Assembly: GCA_039621445.1 (NCBI GenBank)
Contig: CP154956.1
Location: 87,736,482 to 87,800,481, forward strand
Reading direction: 5' to 3'
DNA length: 64,000 nt
DNA from: Euglena gracilis
Taxonomy: Eukaryota > Euglenida > Euglenophyceae > Euglenales
Every line of letters begins with the position of its first letter. Position 1 is the first letter of the stretch. The notes beneath the pieces are model-generated. The model was given only the letters and a program-made list of their open reading frames with translations. It had not been told where the DNA came from and did not search any database. Of the stretch, positions 1-9,296 are shown piece by piece. A program made the position numbers and the translations under genes.

Positions 1-44
1 GAAACTCGAAGCGGGGTGCGTTCGTTCGGGCGGTCGCGGGCGAC

Positions 45-600
45 TTGCTCAGAAGGCAGCAACTGTGTGGCTTAGTTCCTTGGTGATGAGGAGGGCTCCA
101 AGTTGAGCGGCTATCCCAGAAAACAGGGCCAAGGACAAACCCTGTTGAAGCTCTGCCAAGAAGGTATTCCGGGCGCCCCCAGAAGCGGTGGCGCCAAGGC
201 GCTGTCGTAATTCCTCCCACACGCGTTGGCCATCCCCCCCAAAGGAACCCCATACGCTGAGGATCATGGGGGAGAACCGCGCCCCTCGGGTTTGGCATCG
301 AGCGCCATATTTGGCTGTTTTCTTGAGGGCTCTGCTACGGAGGAGGTCCCACGAAGCGGGGAGGCTCCAACTGGCACTGGGCGGCGAGGGGTGGTTGATG
401 CCGACATCAATGGCCCATGATGCCGCGCCAGACCAGTGTGGGAGGAAGATATCCGCATCCCGTTTCTGATCTGCGGCCACGGAGATCTCCAGGGCATGCG
501 GGATACCTCGCGCCTGCAACTGGGTTCCCAGGAAGTGTTGTACCTGATGGTGACGTCCCCGCAGCAGTTGGAACTCCTCGGAGACGGTGGTGGGGCGAAC
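45..600 (-). pseudogene. LINE-type retrotransposon, C-terminal fragment of the polymerase ORF
   Basis: The minus strand is open from about 600 to 49. It reads as the C-terminal tail found in many LINE-type reverse transcriptase polyproteins. In order: a DADIFLPHWSG-like block, a KYGARCQTRGARFSP block, SVWGSFGGDG and an amphipathic FLAELQQGLSLALF helix before the stop near 49. The family pattern (rPADvlxpxW..., KxxKYgxxC...GxxFxPlvvxxxGgxg...) is followed closely. No reverse transcriptase core or start codon is visible upstream, so this is a 5'-truncated or exon-like remnant. A second, more broken copy lies about 900 bases away. The family call rests on remembered motif shape only. Confidence 0.6.
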
Positions 601-945
601 CGAATAACACCGACCAGTGGCACTGCCTATTGCATTTGCAGTGTTCGGGAGGCAGGCTACACAGATGGAAGACCCATGGGACAGTTACACAGAAAATGCT
701 GCATCCAAAGGATCAGCGGTGCTGGAGAGAGTTATTCAGAAGGTACGCATAGGCGGGGTATGTGAACGGCGGAGCGAACGGTGTGACGTGGGTAGACGCA
801 GTCCAGGATCCAGAGCGTTACAAGAAGGTTGTACTTATTAGAGGCTCCTCCAGGACTCCTGGGCATACGGAGGTATTCAGGGGAAGGGACAGGCGGGGAT
901 GCACGCAAACACGAAGGGCATGCAGCTGTCGGATCCGAGGCGAGC

Positions 946-1240
946 TCAAAAGGCTGCAGTCGTGTGACCCAACTCCTTAGTGATGGGCAGAGTGCCCAGA
1001 TGCGCCGCCACTCCTAAGAAGAGTGCGAGAGACAGACCCTGTTGCAGCTCGGCCAGGAAGATGCTCCGTACCCCCCCTGAGGCGGTAGCCCCAAGGCGCC
1101 GAAGCTCATCCCACACCGCCAAACGAGCCCCAAACACTAAGGATCAGGGGGGAGAAACGTGCCCCGCGCGTCGAGCACCGTCCCCCGTACTTGGTTACCT
1201 TGCGCTTGCCCGGTTACGGAGGAGGTTCCATGGAACTCTT
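946..1240 (-). pseudogene. Second LINE-type C-terminal fragment, frameshifted
   Basis: This is a diverged copy of the fragment at 45-600, about 280 bases long. KYGGRCSTRGARFSP and SVWGSFGG lie in one minus-strand frame. WDELRRLGATASGG and FLAELQQGLSLALFLG lie in another, so a frameshift near 1130-1140 breaks the ORF. Only the last third of copy one is represented. The two copies are in the same orientation, which suggests two insertions of one family or a tandem duplication followed by decay. Confidence 0.55.
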
Positions 1241-1770
1241 ATGGATCACATTGACTGTCAAATTACCGTCCAATGGTGGTTTGGCATACCATTACTGAAT
1301 TACACCGAGATTGGTGGGACATGTGCAAAATGCACGGCATGCCTTGATGCTTGCTCCCTCTATGGCACCCCCTAGGGAGCGTTTTGACCCCCCTGGCGAC
1401 AATTGGGGGGGGCAAGCTCTCAAAGGTGTGCCAAGCAATGCTATCAGGGAGTTCATCTTTCCCTGCTGCAGATCACAGGCAAGAAATTGAAGTCTATCAC
1501 ACAGAAGTGGCTGAGGCGCTGTTGCAGATGATTGTCACGCAGCTGAAGCTGCGACGAAGCTGAGACCCTGTACAAAGATGGCTTGAGATGAAGTGGACCT
1601 ATTGGAAGGAGTTCGTTACTAATCTGGACCCGAGCATGTCCCTGCTGCTCCATTTTGTTCTGTGTTTTTGCTGTTGCTGTGCCTAAAAAAGTCAAAGGTC
1701 TGTCCCTTTTTTTTTTCAACGTCAGGGTTATCTGGGTCAGTCTGATTTGATTTTCAACAGTTTGATTCAC
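1241..1770. other. No recognisable gene
   Basis: The stretch has mixed composition with short ORFs only, a C-run near 1388 and a T-run near 1708. I see no coding bias, repeat array or RNA gene. Confidence 0.5.
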
Positions 1771-2040
1771 ATCTTGTGGCCAGTTTTGGGCCAGATCTGC
1801 TGGCCAGTTTTGGGCCAGATGTGCTGGCCAGTTTTGGGCCAGGTGTGCTGGCCAGTTTTGGGGGGCGGCTGGCCGTCCGTCCGTCCGAGCCGTCCGGACC
1901 TCTTCAGCCGGACCTATGCTGGACGCCCAGCCGTCCGTCCGGACGAAGCATTTTTTCGCCAGCCGTCCGTCCAGCCGGACCAATGTCTGTCTTGCCAGCC
2001 GGCCGGACCAAAGTCTGTCTTGCCAGCCGGCCGGACCAAA
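1771..2040 (+). repeat. Minisatellite: 24-bp TTTTGGGCCAG unit, then CCGT-rich tract
   Basis: About 3.5 copies of a 24-bp unit containing CAGTTTTGGGCCAGATGTG are followed by a CCGTCCGTCC-rich tract and a duplicated AGCCGGCCGGACCAAA segment. The same two components recur in the same orientation at 3262-3662. The two blocks bracket the tRNA genes at 2119 and 3141. Confidence 0.8.
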
Positions 2041-2102
2041 AAAAAAAAACACTTCCTCCTGAAAAGCAGTCACGGCTTCCCTCTACTCGTCGTGTCAAAT
2101 CA

Positions 2103-2112
2103 CGAAAAACCA
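2103..2112 (-). terminator. Pol III T5 terminator of tRNA at 2119
   Basis: The minus strand shows GGTTTTTCG just downstream of the tRNA 3' end, the usual minimal pol III stop. Confidence 0.6.
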
Positions 2113-2118
2113 CGGAGT

Positions 2119-2192
2119 TGCCCCCCGGCGGGATTCGAACCCGCGACCTACTGGTCACACACTAACCACACGACCGCTATACCACGAGGGGC
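2119..2192 (-). tRNA. tRNA gene (anticodon uncertain, TGU by position)
   Basis: On the minus strand a 7-bp acceptor stem pairs GCCCCTC with GGGGGGC, with discriminator A. The A-box region is GGTATAGCGGTCG, and GCGGGTTCGAATCCCGC is a perfect T arm with an exact pol III B box. The anticodon arm is best read as TGGTT/GACCA closing a 7-base loop AGTGTGT. This places TGT at positions 34-36 (Thr by the code) but lacks the usual U33, so identity is uncertain. A T5 run lies about 10 bases downstream, as expected for pol III termination. It could be an active tRNA with an odd anticodon loop or a recent pseudogene. Confidence 0.75.
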
Positions 2193-2700
2193 GATATTGT
2201 TCTGAAAACAAAAAATTTTAAATTCTTTTTGGCCTTCCCTCTTTTAAAAAGGGGGAATGGGGTTTTTGAGGTTCAGGAACCCAAAAAACTTTAACCTGTG
2301 CGCGTTCAATTTTCAAGTTGAAAATTTCATTTTTTGAAAATTTCATCAAAAAAGCTTCAAAAACTGAAAAACCAACACACAAGAACATGGACAACAGAAA
2401 AATCAAGGCCGCACAAACCAATTAAGGTGGAACCGTTGCTTGCCAAGGAACCTTCAAGCATCTTGAACAAACTTCTCATTTGAAAAAAAGGCACACCTTC
2501 AATTGACTTCAGAACACTTGGTCAGTCTCAAAACTTCTTTCCATTCAAATCCAACTTTGTCAAATTGAATCTTTGACTTGAAGTCTTTCCATTGAAATCA
2601 ACTCTGTCTTAGTCTCAATGTCCTGTGAAAAGTGAACCAAATGAGCATCATTTACTCAATCATGAACTAAATCCCTGTGGCTCCCATTTATCATCCAAAA
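2193..2700. other. AT-rich spacer without recognisable gene
   Basis: A/T-rich unique sequence with a self-complementary GAAAATTTCATTTTTTGAAAATTTC patch around 2320-2345. I find no credible ORF or RNA gene. Confidence 0.5.
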
Positions 2701-2708
2701 GATGAACA

Positions 2709-3059
2709 ATGAAATGTGCCAGATGTAGCATGAAAGATGTCACAGAAATGTGCAGAAGAAAACCTTCACAGGATTTGTTGGAATACTGTCGTAAAAACCA
2801 TTTTGAAGGCATGCCACAGACGAATGAAATGAGGCTAAAGTATGCTGAAGCTGCATGCATGTCGCCTACAAAAAATGTTTGGCAGTTTACAAACACTCCA
2901 GAAGAACACAGCAGGAGCAACAACAGGGAACATACCTTCAACTGTGAAACTATCAGCACGAACTTATCACACGAAATGAACTCATCTCTTCGATTTCAAA
3001 CAGTGAAACATCTTTTGATTGTGCCTCTGTCTGAATTTAAAACGTCTGTCCGCCAGTGA
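2709..3059 (+). CDS. Uncharacterised 116-residue ORF between two tRNA genes
   Basis: An open frame starts with MKCARCSMKD and ends at TGA 3057-3059. It is Cys-containing and polar, without membrane segment or recognisable domain. It lacks the G/C-ending codon bias of the clear exons elsewhere, and its antisense is also open. It may be a chance ORF. I do not recognise it. Confidence 0.15.
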   Translation: MKCARCSMKDVTEMCRRKPSQDLLEYCRKNHFEGMPQTNEMRLKYAEAACMSPTKNVWQFTNTPEEHSRSNNREHTFNCETISTNLSHEMNSSLRFQTVKHLLIVPLSEFKTSVRQ

Positions 3060-3126
3060 AATTCCATCTGCCATGGAAAAGTTCGTCTCAAACGGCTCTA
3101 ATTTCGATCCTAATTTAGTGTCCGCG

Positions 3127-3138
3127 AGCTTAAAAATT
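3127..3138 (-). terminator. Pol III T5 terminator of tRNA at 3141
   Basis: The minus strand reads CTTGAATTTTTAAG directly after the tRNA 3' end. Confidence 0.6.
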
Positions 3139-3140
3139 CA

Positions 3141-3212
3141 AGGTCCCACCCGGGATTGAACCGGGGATGTTGGAATCCAAGTCCCGGGTGCAGACCGCTA
3201 CACTATGAGACC
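3141..3212 (-). tRNA. tRNA gene, Gln-like body with TGG (Pro) at the anticodon position
   Basis: The acceptor stem pairs GGTCTCA with TGGGACC. The D region is GTGTAGCGGTCTGCAC, and the T arm carries CCCGGTTCAATCCCGGG with a good B box. The body resembles eukaryotic tRNA-Gln. The anticodon loop reads CTTGGAT, placing TGG (Pro) at 34-36, and the anticodon stem CGGGA/TCCAA has two mismatches. One or two substitutions from a Gln TTG loop would produce this, so it is either a switched or a decaying tRNA-Gln. A T5 run follows within about 10 bases. Confidence 0.7.
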
Positions 3213-3261
3213 AGTGAGTGAAAGCTAAAATGGAAACTATGTAAAAAATCGAGCCTTTCCC

Positions 3262-3662
3262 TTTGTTTGGTCCGGGTCCGATTCCGTACGTCCGTCCAGC
3301 ACCCTGTCCAGCCGTCCGTCCAGATGAAAGGAATTTTCTCTAGCCGTCCGTCCTCCAGCCATGCAAAACTGGTATATATCTGCCCAAACTCGCGTGCACT
3401 GAGACGCCTGCGCTTCCAAAGACCCATCCGGCCAGCCGGCCAGCCGGCCAGCCGGCTAGCCGGCCAGCCGGCCAGCCGGCTAGCTGGACCAAGTGCATTT
3501 TCTTCAGCCGTCTGGACCAAGCCCACAAGGTCAGCCGTCCGTCCGGACCTTCGCTTTTTTCACCAGCCGTCCGTCCGTCCGTCCGTCCGCCTCCTTGGGC
3601 CAGATGTGTTGGCCAGTTTTGGGCCACAGGTCGTGGCCAGTTTTGGGCCACAGGTCAATTTT
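3262..3662 (+). repeat. Minisatellite block matching the one at 1771-2040
   Basis: It contains GTCCGTCCAGCC tracts, an 8-bp CCAGCCGG array at 3428-3482, (CCGT)n at 3561-3590 and then two copies of the TTGGCCAGTTTTGGGCCA unit. The components and orientation match the block on the other side of the tRNA pair. Confidence 0.8.
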
Positions 3663-3819
3663 GGGAAGGGGCTTGGTTGGTTTTTTTTGTGGTGTTTACC
3701 TTCCTCCTGACCCCATTTTCAGTTTTGGAAGTTGCATGTCGAAATACCCCCATTTTTTTTGTCATAAAGGGAGTTTGAAGAAGAGAGCTTGGACAACGTT
3801 CTTCCTTCCATGTTCCTTG

Positions 3820-4320
3820 TTCCTTGCCATCGAATCAAGGCTGGATTGAGGTTGAGGTATTGAGGTTGAGGTTGAGGTTGAGGTTGAGGTTGAGGTTGAG
3901 GTTTTCCAACCTCCATCTTTCCTCAATGTCACCTCAATGCCAAAATCCAAAGAAAAACGACTCAACAAAGAGAATTGAAAAAAAGAGTGTTACAAAGAGA
4001 GGCAAATTACCTGGATTTTTTCAAAAATTGGGCAATTGGTCACTTATTTCAAGTTTTTTTTTTCGGCACCCCACCATTTTTACTTGTTTCCACCCACATA
4101 TGTTGTAAATTGACATAAAAGCTGTCAAAACTTGCCTTTGAGGAAGGTTTTAGAAGAGGAGATGTTCCAATCCATGCTTTTTGTGAGTTCATTTTTTTGA
4201 ATTTTGGACATTGAGGTGACATTGAGGTTGAGGTTAAGGTTGAGGTCGTTGACATTGAGGTTGAACTTTTTTTGAAATCCTCAACCTCAATCCCGCCCTG
4301 CATCAATCCTTGCCATCGAT
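3820..4320. repeat. TTGAGG hexanucleotide array and degenerate inverted partner
   Basis: About ten TTGAGG units lie at 3848-3904. A decayed block of the same motif lies at 4205-4290. Both are flanked by copies of CTTGCCATCGA in roughly inverted arrangement. A fragment of the same family (GACATAGAGGTTGAGG) occurs near 31025-31040. Confidence 0.7.
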
Positions 4321-4558
4321 GGAGGAAGGCCTTGCATTATACAAAGGGGAGGTAACCAGTGAGGGGCACTGACGCTTACTTCTTCCCAGCCAGCGACATT
4401 GGCACGTTAAAGGCGAGGCCGTATTTCTGCCGGCCTTTATTCACGAGATTTTTGGCGTCGGCATAAAGGCGCCGAACCTTGGGGGTCGTGCGGGGATAAA
4501 AGCCACGGTATTAGATTTTACGAATTAATGGGCTATCATATTTAAAGCCTCCCCTGTA

Positions 4559-4629
4559 ACCCCTCGATCGAAAGCTCTTTTCAACAGACGACCAGCGGTG
4601 CTCATCAGATCTTTCCACACTGCACGGTA
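4559..4629 (+). repeat. 71-bp dispersed repeat, copy 1
   Basis: CCCCTCGATCGAAAGCTC and its continuation match 6299-6369 with about two differences, exactly 1740 bases apart. A third, diverged copy is at 6008-6075. Confidence 0.85.
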
Positions 4630-5060
4630 ACGTGACCCCCCCCCCCATATGTCACCCCCCCTAATTGTCGCCCCCCCCTTGGGGCGACAATTAGGGGCGG
4701 GTTACCCATGCACCCATGGACGGGTTGGGTAAATTGAGTAGAAGTCAGTAAAAACTTGGTGTCGCCAAATATTTTTCCCTGCAGTATTACAGAATATTTT
4801 TCGGTAGGACATAATTCCAGGGTGGAAATTTCGCGGTTTTAATCAGGTCACCAAAATACCGACGGGGGGTCCTTGTTTCGGCGCTTACGGTTTTAGAGCG
4901 GCGGATTTAAAGTGAACGGAAATACTTCACGTGCGGAATAAAAGCCCCCCCTATACCCCCCCCCCATAATTACAGGGCATATTTTTGTGAATAGGAATTT
5001 TAACTGAAATGAAAACCAAAAACCTGAACATGAAAAAGGAACATCTGATACAAGAAAACT
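4630..5060. repeat. C-run with GTCGCCCC hairpin; AT-rich remainder
   Basis: CCTAATTGTCGCCCC and its exact complement GGGGCGACAATTAGG form a 15-bp stem at 4661-4698 with a 4-6 base loop, beside C-runs. The rest (4740-5060) shows no coding feature. Confidence 0.75.
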
Positions 5061-5079
5061 GATTGCTTTGAAACAGAAT

Positions 5080-5621
5080 CAGAGCAAACGGATGACGGAA
5101 CAACACACGGGAAGTGATGAAGTTGTAGAATTTCCTCTGGGGGGTGCTCAGCCTCACCAATGGCTTTTTTGGTTGCTTCACCGGTCAGAGCAGCCGCCAT
5201 CAATTTTTGCAGTTGTGGGGGTTGCGTGTCAGAGGATGGCACAAACGGGGGTTCTGGCTGAGATGAGGCATGGATGCGGGGAACTGCGTTCAGATAGCCC
5301 CTGAACGTGGATGCTTTCAATTGTCGGAATTTGATTGATGGCCACTTGTGCCCGGCGTTGGTCCTCGCATTGTTTGATGACCGCTTGCCCATCAAACAAC
5401 AGAGGAGGATCAAGCACCCAAGTCGCCCAAGCACAAAGGAAAGCATCCAATTCGTCATAGACAGCGCCAAGGGCATTGCAGACCTCCACAAATTGCACTC
5501 CATCAAACCTCCAACCATTGGCGTGAGCTCCAAGCCAGGCGAGAGGTAGGGGGCAGCGGACAACCTCAGGCTGAGAAATAAATGCCTCACGGGGGATCGG
5601 CATCCCGCCTCCGCCCCCCAA
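5080..5621 (-). pseudogene. Decayed ORF on the minus strand, possibly transposon-derived
   Basis: One minus frame (5621-5229, starting near MPIPREAFISQPEVV) reads like real protein through VYDELDAFLCAWATW and NQIPTIES. A second frame then continues plausibly (LNAVPRIHASSQPEPPF ... QLQKLMAAALTGEATKKA) to about 5080. The switch near 5290-5330 looks like a frameshift. I recognise no domain. The position among repeats suggests the structural ORF of a retroelement, but that is inference. Confidence 0.3.
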
Positions 5622-5807
5622 ATAAAGTTTTTTTTTTTTACATTATCACACCCACACCCCTCTCAAAGAGAAGAAATTTTCTGGTTTTACCCCACCCCCA
5701 CCCCCTCAAGTCATGGCCAGTGCCCCCCTAAACACCTATCCCCCCAAAAAGTGAATTTTATTCTTTTTGAGGGGTGGTTTGGGGGTTTTACTACAAAAAA
5801 GGGGTGG

Positions 5808-5870
5808 CGGACGCCGGTTCTGTCCAAAACCCGGCGTCCGGAACGCCGGGTTCAGGACAGAACCGGCGTC
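5808..5870. repeat. Long perfect-stem hairpin (ACGCCGG arms)
   Basis: ACGCCGGTTCTGTCC pairs with GGACAGAACCGGCGT, and inside it ACCCGGCGT pairs with ACGCCGGGT, leaving a 4-base loop. A half copy occurs at 6526-6558 (ACGCCGGGTTTTGGAC). Confidence 0.85.
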
Positions 5871-5929
5871 CCCACCCTTCGGTCAAAGGACACTCCCAGG
5901 ACCAATCTCCGACCACTTATCTGCAATGT

Positions 5930-6385
5930 CACGCCACTTTGCATTTCATCAAATTTCGGCGATCGCGAGGGTATTTCTGGCTGTGTCAATTGTCCTGGTA
6001 CAAAGTCACCCCTCAATTGAAAGATCTTTTCATCAGACGACTGGCGATCACCACCAAATTCAGCCACGCCGCCTGGATCTCTTATTTTCTGTCACTGGGA
6101 AATCCTAATTTCACAACTCTGGTGCCCCCCGGGACCCCTCAGGTGGTTGATTCGAAGAGAAAAATCGTTTCTGTAAGGTTTATTAAGCATCTTAAACCAA
6201 AAATCACTGAAAATTACCACAAATTTCGACTCGGATTCTGGCCGATCCGACGATCGCGAGCGTATCTCGGGCTGGGTGCAACGTTAGGGTACCAAGTTAC
6301 CCCTCGATCGAAAGCTCTTTTCAACAGACGACCAGCGGTGCTCATCAGATCTTCCCACGCTGCACGGTACTCTATTTCCAAATCT
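5930..6385 (+). repeat. 291-bp tandem duplication containing 71-bp repeat copies 2 and 3
   Basis: The segment around 5955-6080 (GATCGCGAGGGTATTTC ... CATCAGACGACTGGCG) is repeated at 6250-6375 (GATCGCGAGCGTATCTC ... CAACAGACGACCAGCG). The offset is 291 bases, a multiple of three, so an open frame from 5774 to 6508 shows an internal protein repeat. I think that frame is a by-product of the duplication and not a gene. Confidence 0.75.
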
Positions 6386-8340
6386 GGGCCAATTTTCACC
6401 AAATTTGGATATCCACCCCAATGGTCCCCAGATGGCAAAATTCATTGTCCTAGATGGTTGAAACCGTCATACCAGCACCTTAGGGCCACTTTTGGGCACT
6501 TTTGGTGACATTTTTAGGAAATCAAAACCGGACGCCGGGTTTTGGACAAAACCGGCGTTGTGTATGTATCAGCGCAAAAAGTCCCAGAAAACCTCCAAAA
6601 AGTGGCTGTTTCGAAGATTCAGAATTTGCTGGATTGGAAAAAGTCGCGATCAATCCAATCATGAGCCAAAAAAATCGCCCAAATTTGCACAGCAAAAAAT
6701 AATCAGGGGGCGGTGACCCACGAGCCCCCCTCCAATTGCCCAAAAGCATAAGCCAAATGAGGATGGGAGTGAGGCAAAGCCGGCAGTCAAAAAAAAAACA
6801 AAAAAAGCAAAAAACGTTTTTTTTGTTTTTTTTTGTGTTTTTTTTAAAAAAACAAAAAAAAACGCCAGTGGGGGGGTATGGTGGAAATTTTTTTTTCATT
6901 TTTTTTGGGCAGTTCCCAACATGATCTTGGAATTGTTGCATTTTTTTCTGTCACTTTTATAGCTATTTTCTCAACCAACCTCTTTTGCCGATGCTTCAAA
7001 GGTCAATACAAAACCGAGGAAAGGGGGGGTTGCATGTGTGTGGTGTTTTTTTTTGAGTTTTTCCGTTGCCGGCGACTTGGCGCTTGATTCGGCCGTTTTT
7101 TTTTATATAAAAAAAACCGTTTTTTTTTTGCCGTTTTTTTTCTTCAAAAAAACACGTTTTTTGTTTTTTTAAAAAAACAAAAAAAAACGCCAGCTCTGGA
7201 GTGAGGTTATGGTTTGGAACCATTTTCTTTATCATTTTTCAGGGAAAAAGAGTGGCAGACTTGAAGGATCCAAAAGTCAGAGAAATACCGGTGCTTGGAT
7301 ATTTTCGTCCAGGACAACCACCCCAAACCCATTCACCTCATTCCACAGGTTATGTCAAAGAGCTTGCGGATGATTTTCTCTTCCCACCCAGCATCATAAT
7401 TATGCAATTTCAAACCAATGGAGCGATCTCCAATTGTGCTGCAAGCAGGAATTTAAGGTCAAGACAATTGTGCACCCTTGACCGGACTGCAGGTGAGGGC
7501 GATTCCCGCAATTTACCATGCCCCCCCCCCCCGATGTTGTCCCATACCTCAACCACAGGGTGGTTCTGGGACACTATCGGGTGGGGGACACTGGGGTAAA
7601 AAGTCCTTTAGGACTAGCCAGCCGGGTCCTAATGGGGTTTGGGACACTATCGGGGAGGGGGGCATGGCATGTTTTTTTTAAAAAAGGTTCGTCCTTGTGG
7701 CATTGGAAACCTTTCTTTCAACGCCTGGTGCCTGCACTTATTTTCTGGATGCGCTCAAAGGCTGTTGGTCATTTTTTTTCCATTTTCCTTCCATGAAGAA
7801 AGCCAGGAAAATATCTCCTGACTGTTAGAAATGGGCTGTGCACAATTATGGCTGGAAAACGGGGCCTTGCTCCAAAAATCAACCAAACAAGCTTCACCGT
7901 CCCCCCTGGATGTAGTGCCTTCTCTCAATCCACCCCAGGAATGGTCCAACACCGGAACAACACAACCACATTTAATGGGTGTGTATTGCTCCTGCAAACT
8001 AAAATTATGGCCTCGGTTCCTGGATTTGATTTCATTTTATAAGCATTTTGCGCCACCAACGATGGATGTCAATGAAGCACTCATTTTGATAAAAAGGTCC
8101 TCCCGAGTGCCCCAGTGGTTGGAACGCTGGGAACGAGCTTTTAGACCCCATGGTTTGCTGGTGTTAATTATACTCTTGCAGAATTCAAGGTGGATTTTGG
8201 ATCTTTTGGGAATTTGCTTGGATTGTCAACATACCCAATATTCAATCCTCACAGTGTCTGATGAGTTTTGGACACTCGTCACCATCCCATTCATTGTCTC
8301 GCGAAAATGGTGGTGGCTAATTCTACATTGGCTCAGACAG
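6386..8340. other. Intergenic or intronic DNA: T/A runs, hairpin, no firm gene
   Basis: Long A and T runs (6788-6860, 7098-7190), an AAAAACGGCC-type inverted pair around 7095-7145 and a C-run with a GGGACACTATCGGG repeat (7565-7650). The plus strand is open from 7831 to 8796. Only its 8352-8448 part can be supported, through similarity to gene 2. Confidence 0.5.
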
Positions 8341-8351
8341 TGGCTGGTGTT

Positions 8352-8448
8352 GAAACGCGCGCTACAAACCTACAAAGCGAAAATGAAACGGATCCGGGAG
8401 GAAGCCCTCGCCAGTTGGTTACAATATTGGCAAAATGTTGAAGCCAAA
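8352..8448 (+). CDS. Gene 1 exon with WLQYW motif (paralogue of gene 2 exon at 31333)
   Basis: CTG at 8344-8346 plus five bases precedes the exon, and ATC-CAG follows it, matching the nonconventional intron rule. The frame ends ASWLQYWQNVEAK; the gene 2 exon ends TEWLQYWRGAEGK. Upstream residues (KRIREEALA against LRAEREVVL) also align. The segment is basic, Trp-rich and probably helical. Codon use is A/T-tolerant, unlike the GC-ending codons of gene 2. The function is unknown. The frame stays open on both sides, so the exact ends rest on the CAG/CTG rule. Confidence 0.5.
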
Positions 8449-9237
8449 ATCCAGCAGTCTTGTGGGGATTCTCTTGCGGCAGAACAGCAACCAGGCAGAA
8501 GGTTTTTTTTCATGGCTGGAAAAGGCAGGATGTTGCCGGTTATGCAGAGAGGGCCGACAGGATTTCCTCCCTTTTTTGACGAAATGGCCAAATTGTCGTT
8601 GAAGGGTCGGTCAGGGCTTGAAAGGATTCGAAAAATTCAAAATGTCAACGTGCATTTTGCCTGGGCATTTTGGGTGGGTGGGCGATGTCCCAGGGAGATT
8701 GGAATCTGTTTTCACCAGGAATTTTCCGAATTTTTCGCCCCATTTTTTTCACTGGATATTTCGTCAAATGTGCTCAGACTAAAAGATTTTTTTTAATTGT
8801 TTGAGGACCGTCCTGGGAGTTGGTTTTGCTGTCTAAGGTCTCCATGCCTGTCAATGAGATTTGTCGGCTGACAGAGTCCCAACTTCACCCCTCACACATT
8901 CGACGTTCAGGGTTCCCAATCGAAACAGTTGTTACAGTTGCAGCTTCAAGGTCACTTTTTTTGGACTCTGCGCAAGGTAACATGGAAAGGACAAGTGGGG
9001 AGGTGGGACCAGGGGCAACACTCAAAAAATAGGCAATAATGTTTTCATCGATGTGAACCGAAGTTTCCGCGCAGCAACAAAAACCAAAAGATTCGACCAC
9101 AAGAAATCCATGATTTAATTCAACTGGTGTGAAGTGAAGAATGCGGAGTGTGCAGAACCAATGGTTATGTGCAATGCGAGGTGTTCAAATGATTCTGAAT
9201 GTTCCTTCCTATGAACAATTTGGGAGATCCTGTGCAC
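8449..9237. other. Probable gene 1 intron
   Basis: The region lies between two exons with gene 2 counterparts. The plus frame stays open to 8796 but loses similarity to gene 2. T-runs occur near 8503 and 8790. No repeats recognised. Confidence 0.4.
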
Positions 9238-9296
9238 AACTCCGGACAGAGTGAAAGTTGAAGTTTTATGGGAGTTATATTGGTCACTGCGAGCCC
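9238..9296 (+). CDS. Gene 1 exon with VLWELYW motif
   Basis: The frame reads DRVKVEVLWELYWSLRA. The gene 2 exon at 34291 reads DPVKVHVLWELYWALRL, a near-identical stretch. CTG at 9230-9232 plus five bases precedes the exon, and GTC-CAG follows at 9297. Gene 2 reads on beyond this point whereas gene 1 appears to meet an intron. Codons are A/T-ending (GAA GTT TTA TGG). This conservation is the best evidence that gene 1 was a real gene. Confidence 0.65.

Noticed and set aside
5774-6508. A 244-codon frame with an internal protein repeat
   Set aside because: The repeat arises because the DNA duplication period (291) is a multiple of three; codon use is unlike the real exons.
7831-8796. A single 321-codon gene
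   Set aside because: Only 8352-8448 shows similarity to gene 2; the rest lacks coding bias and runs through T-runs, so an exon within a chance open frame is more likely.
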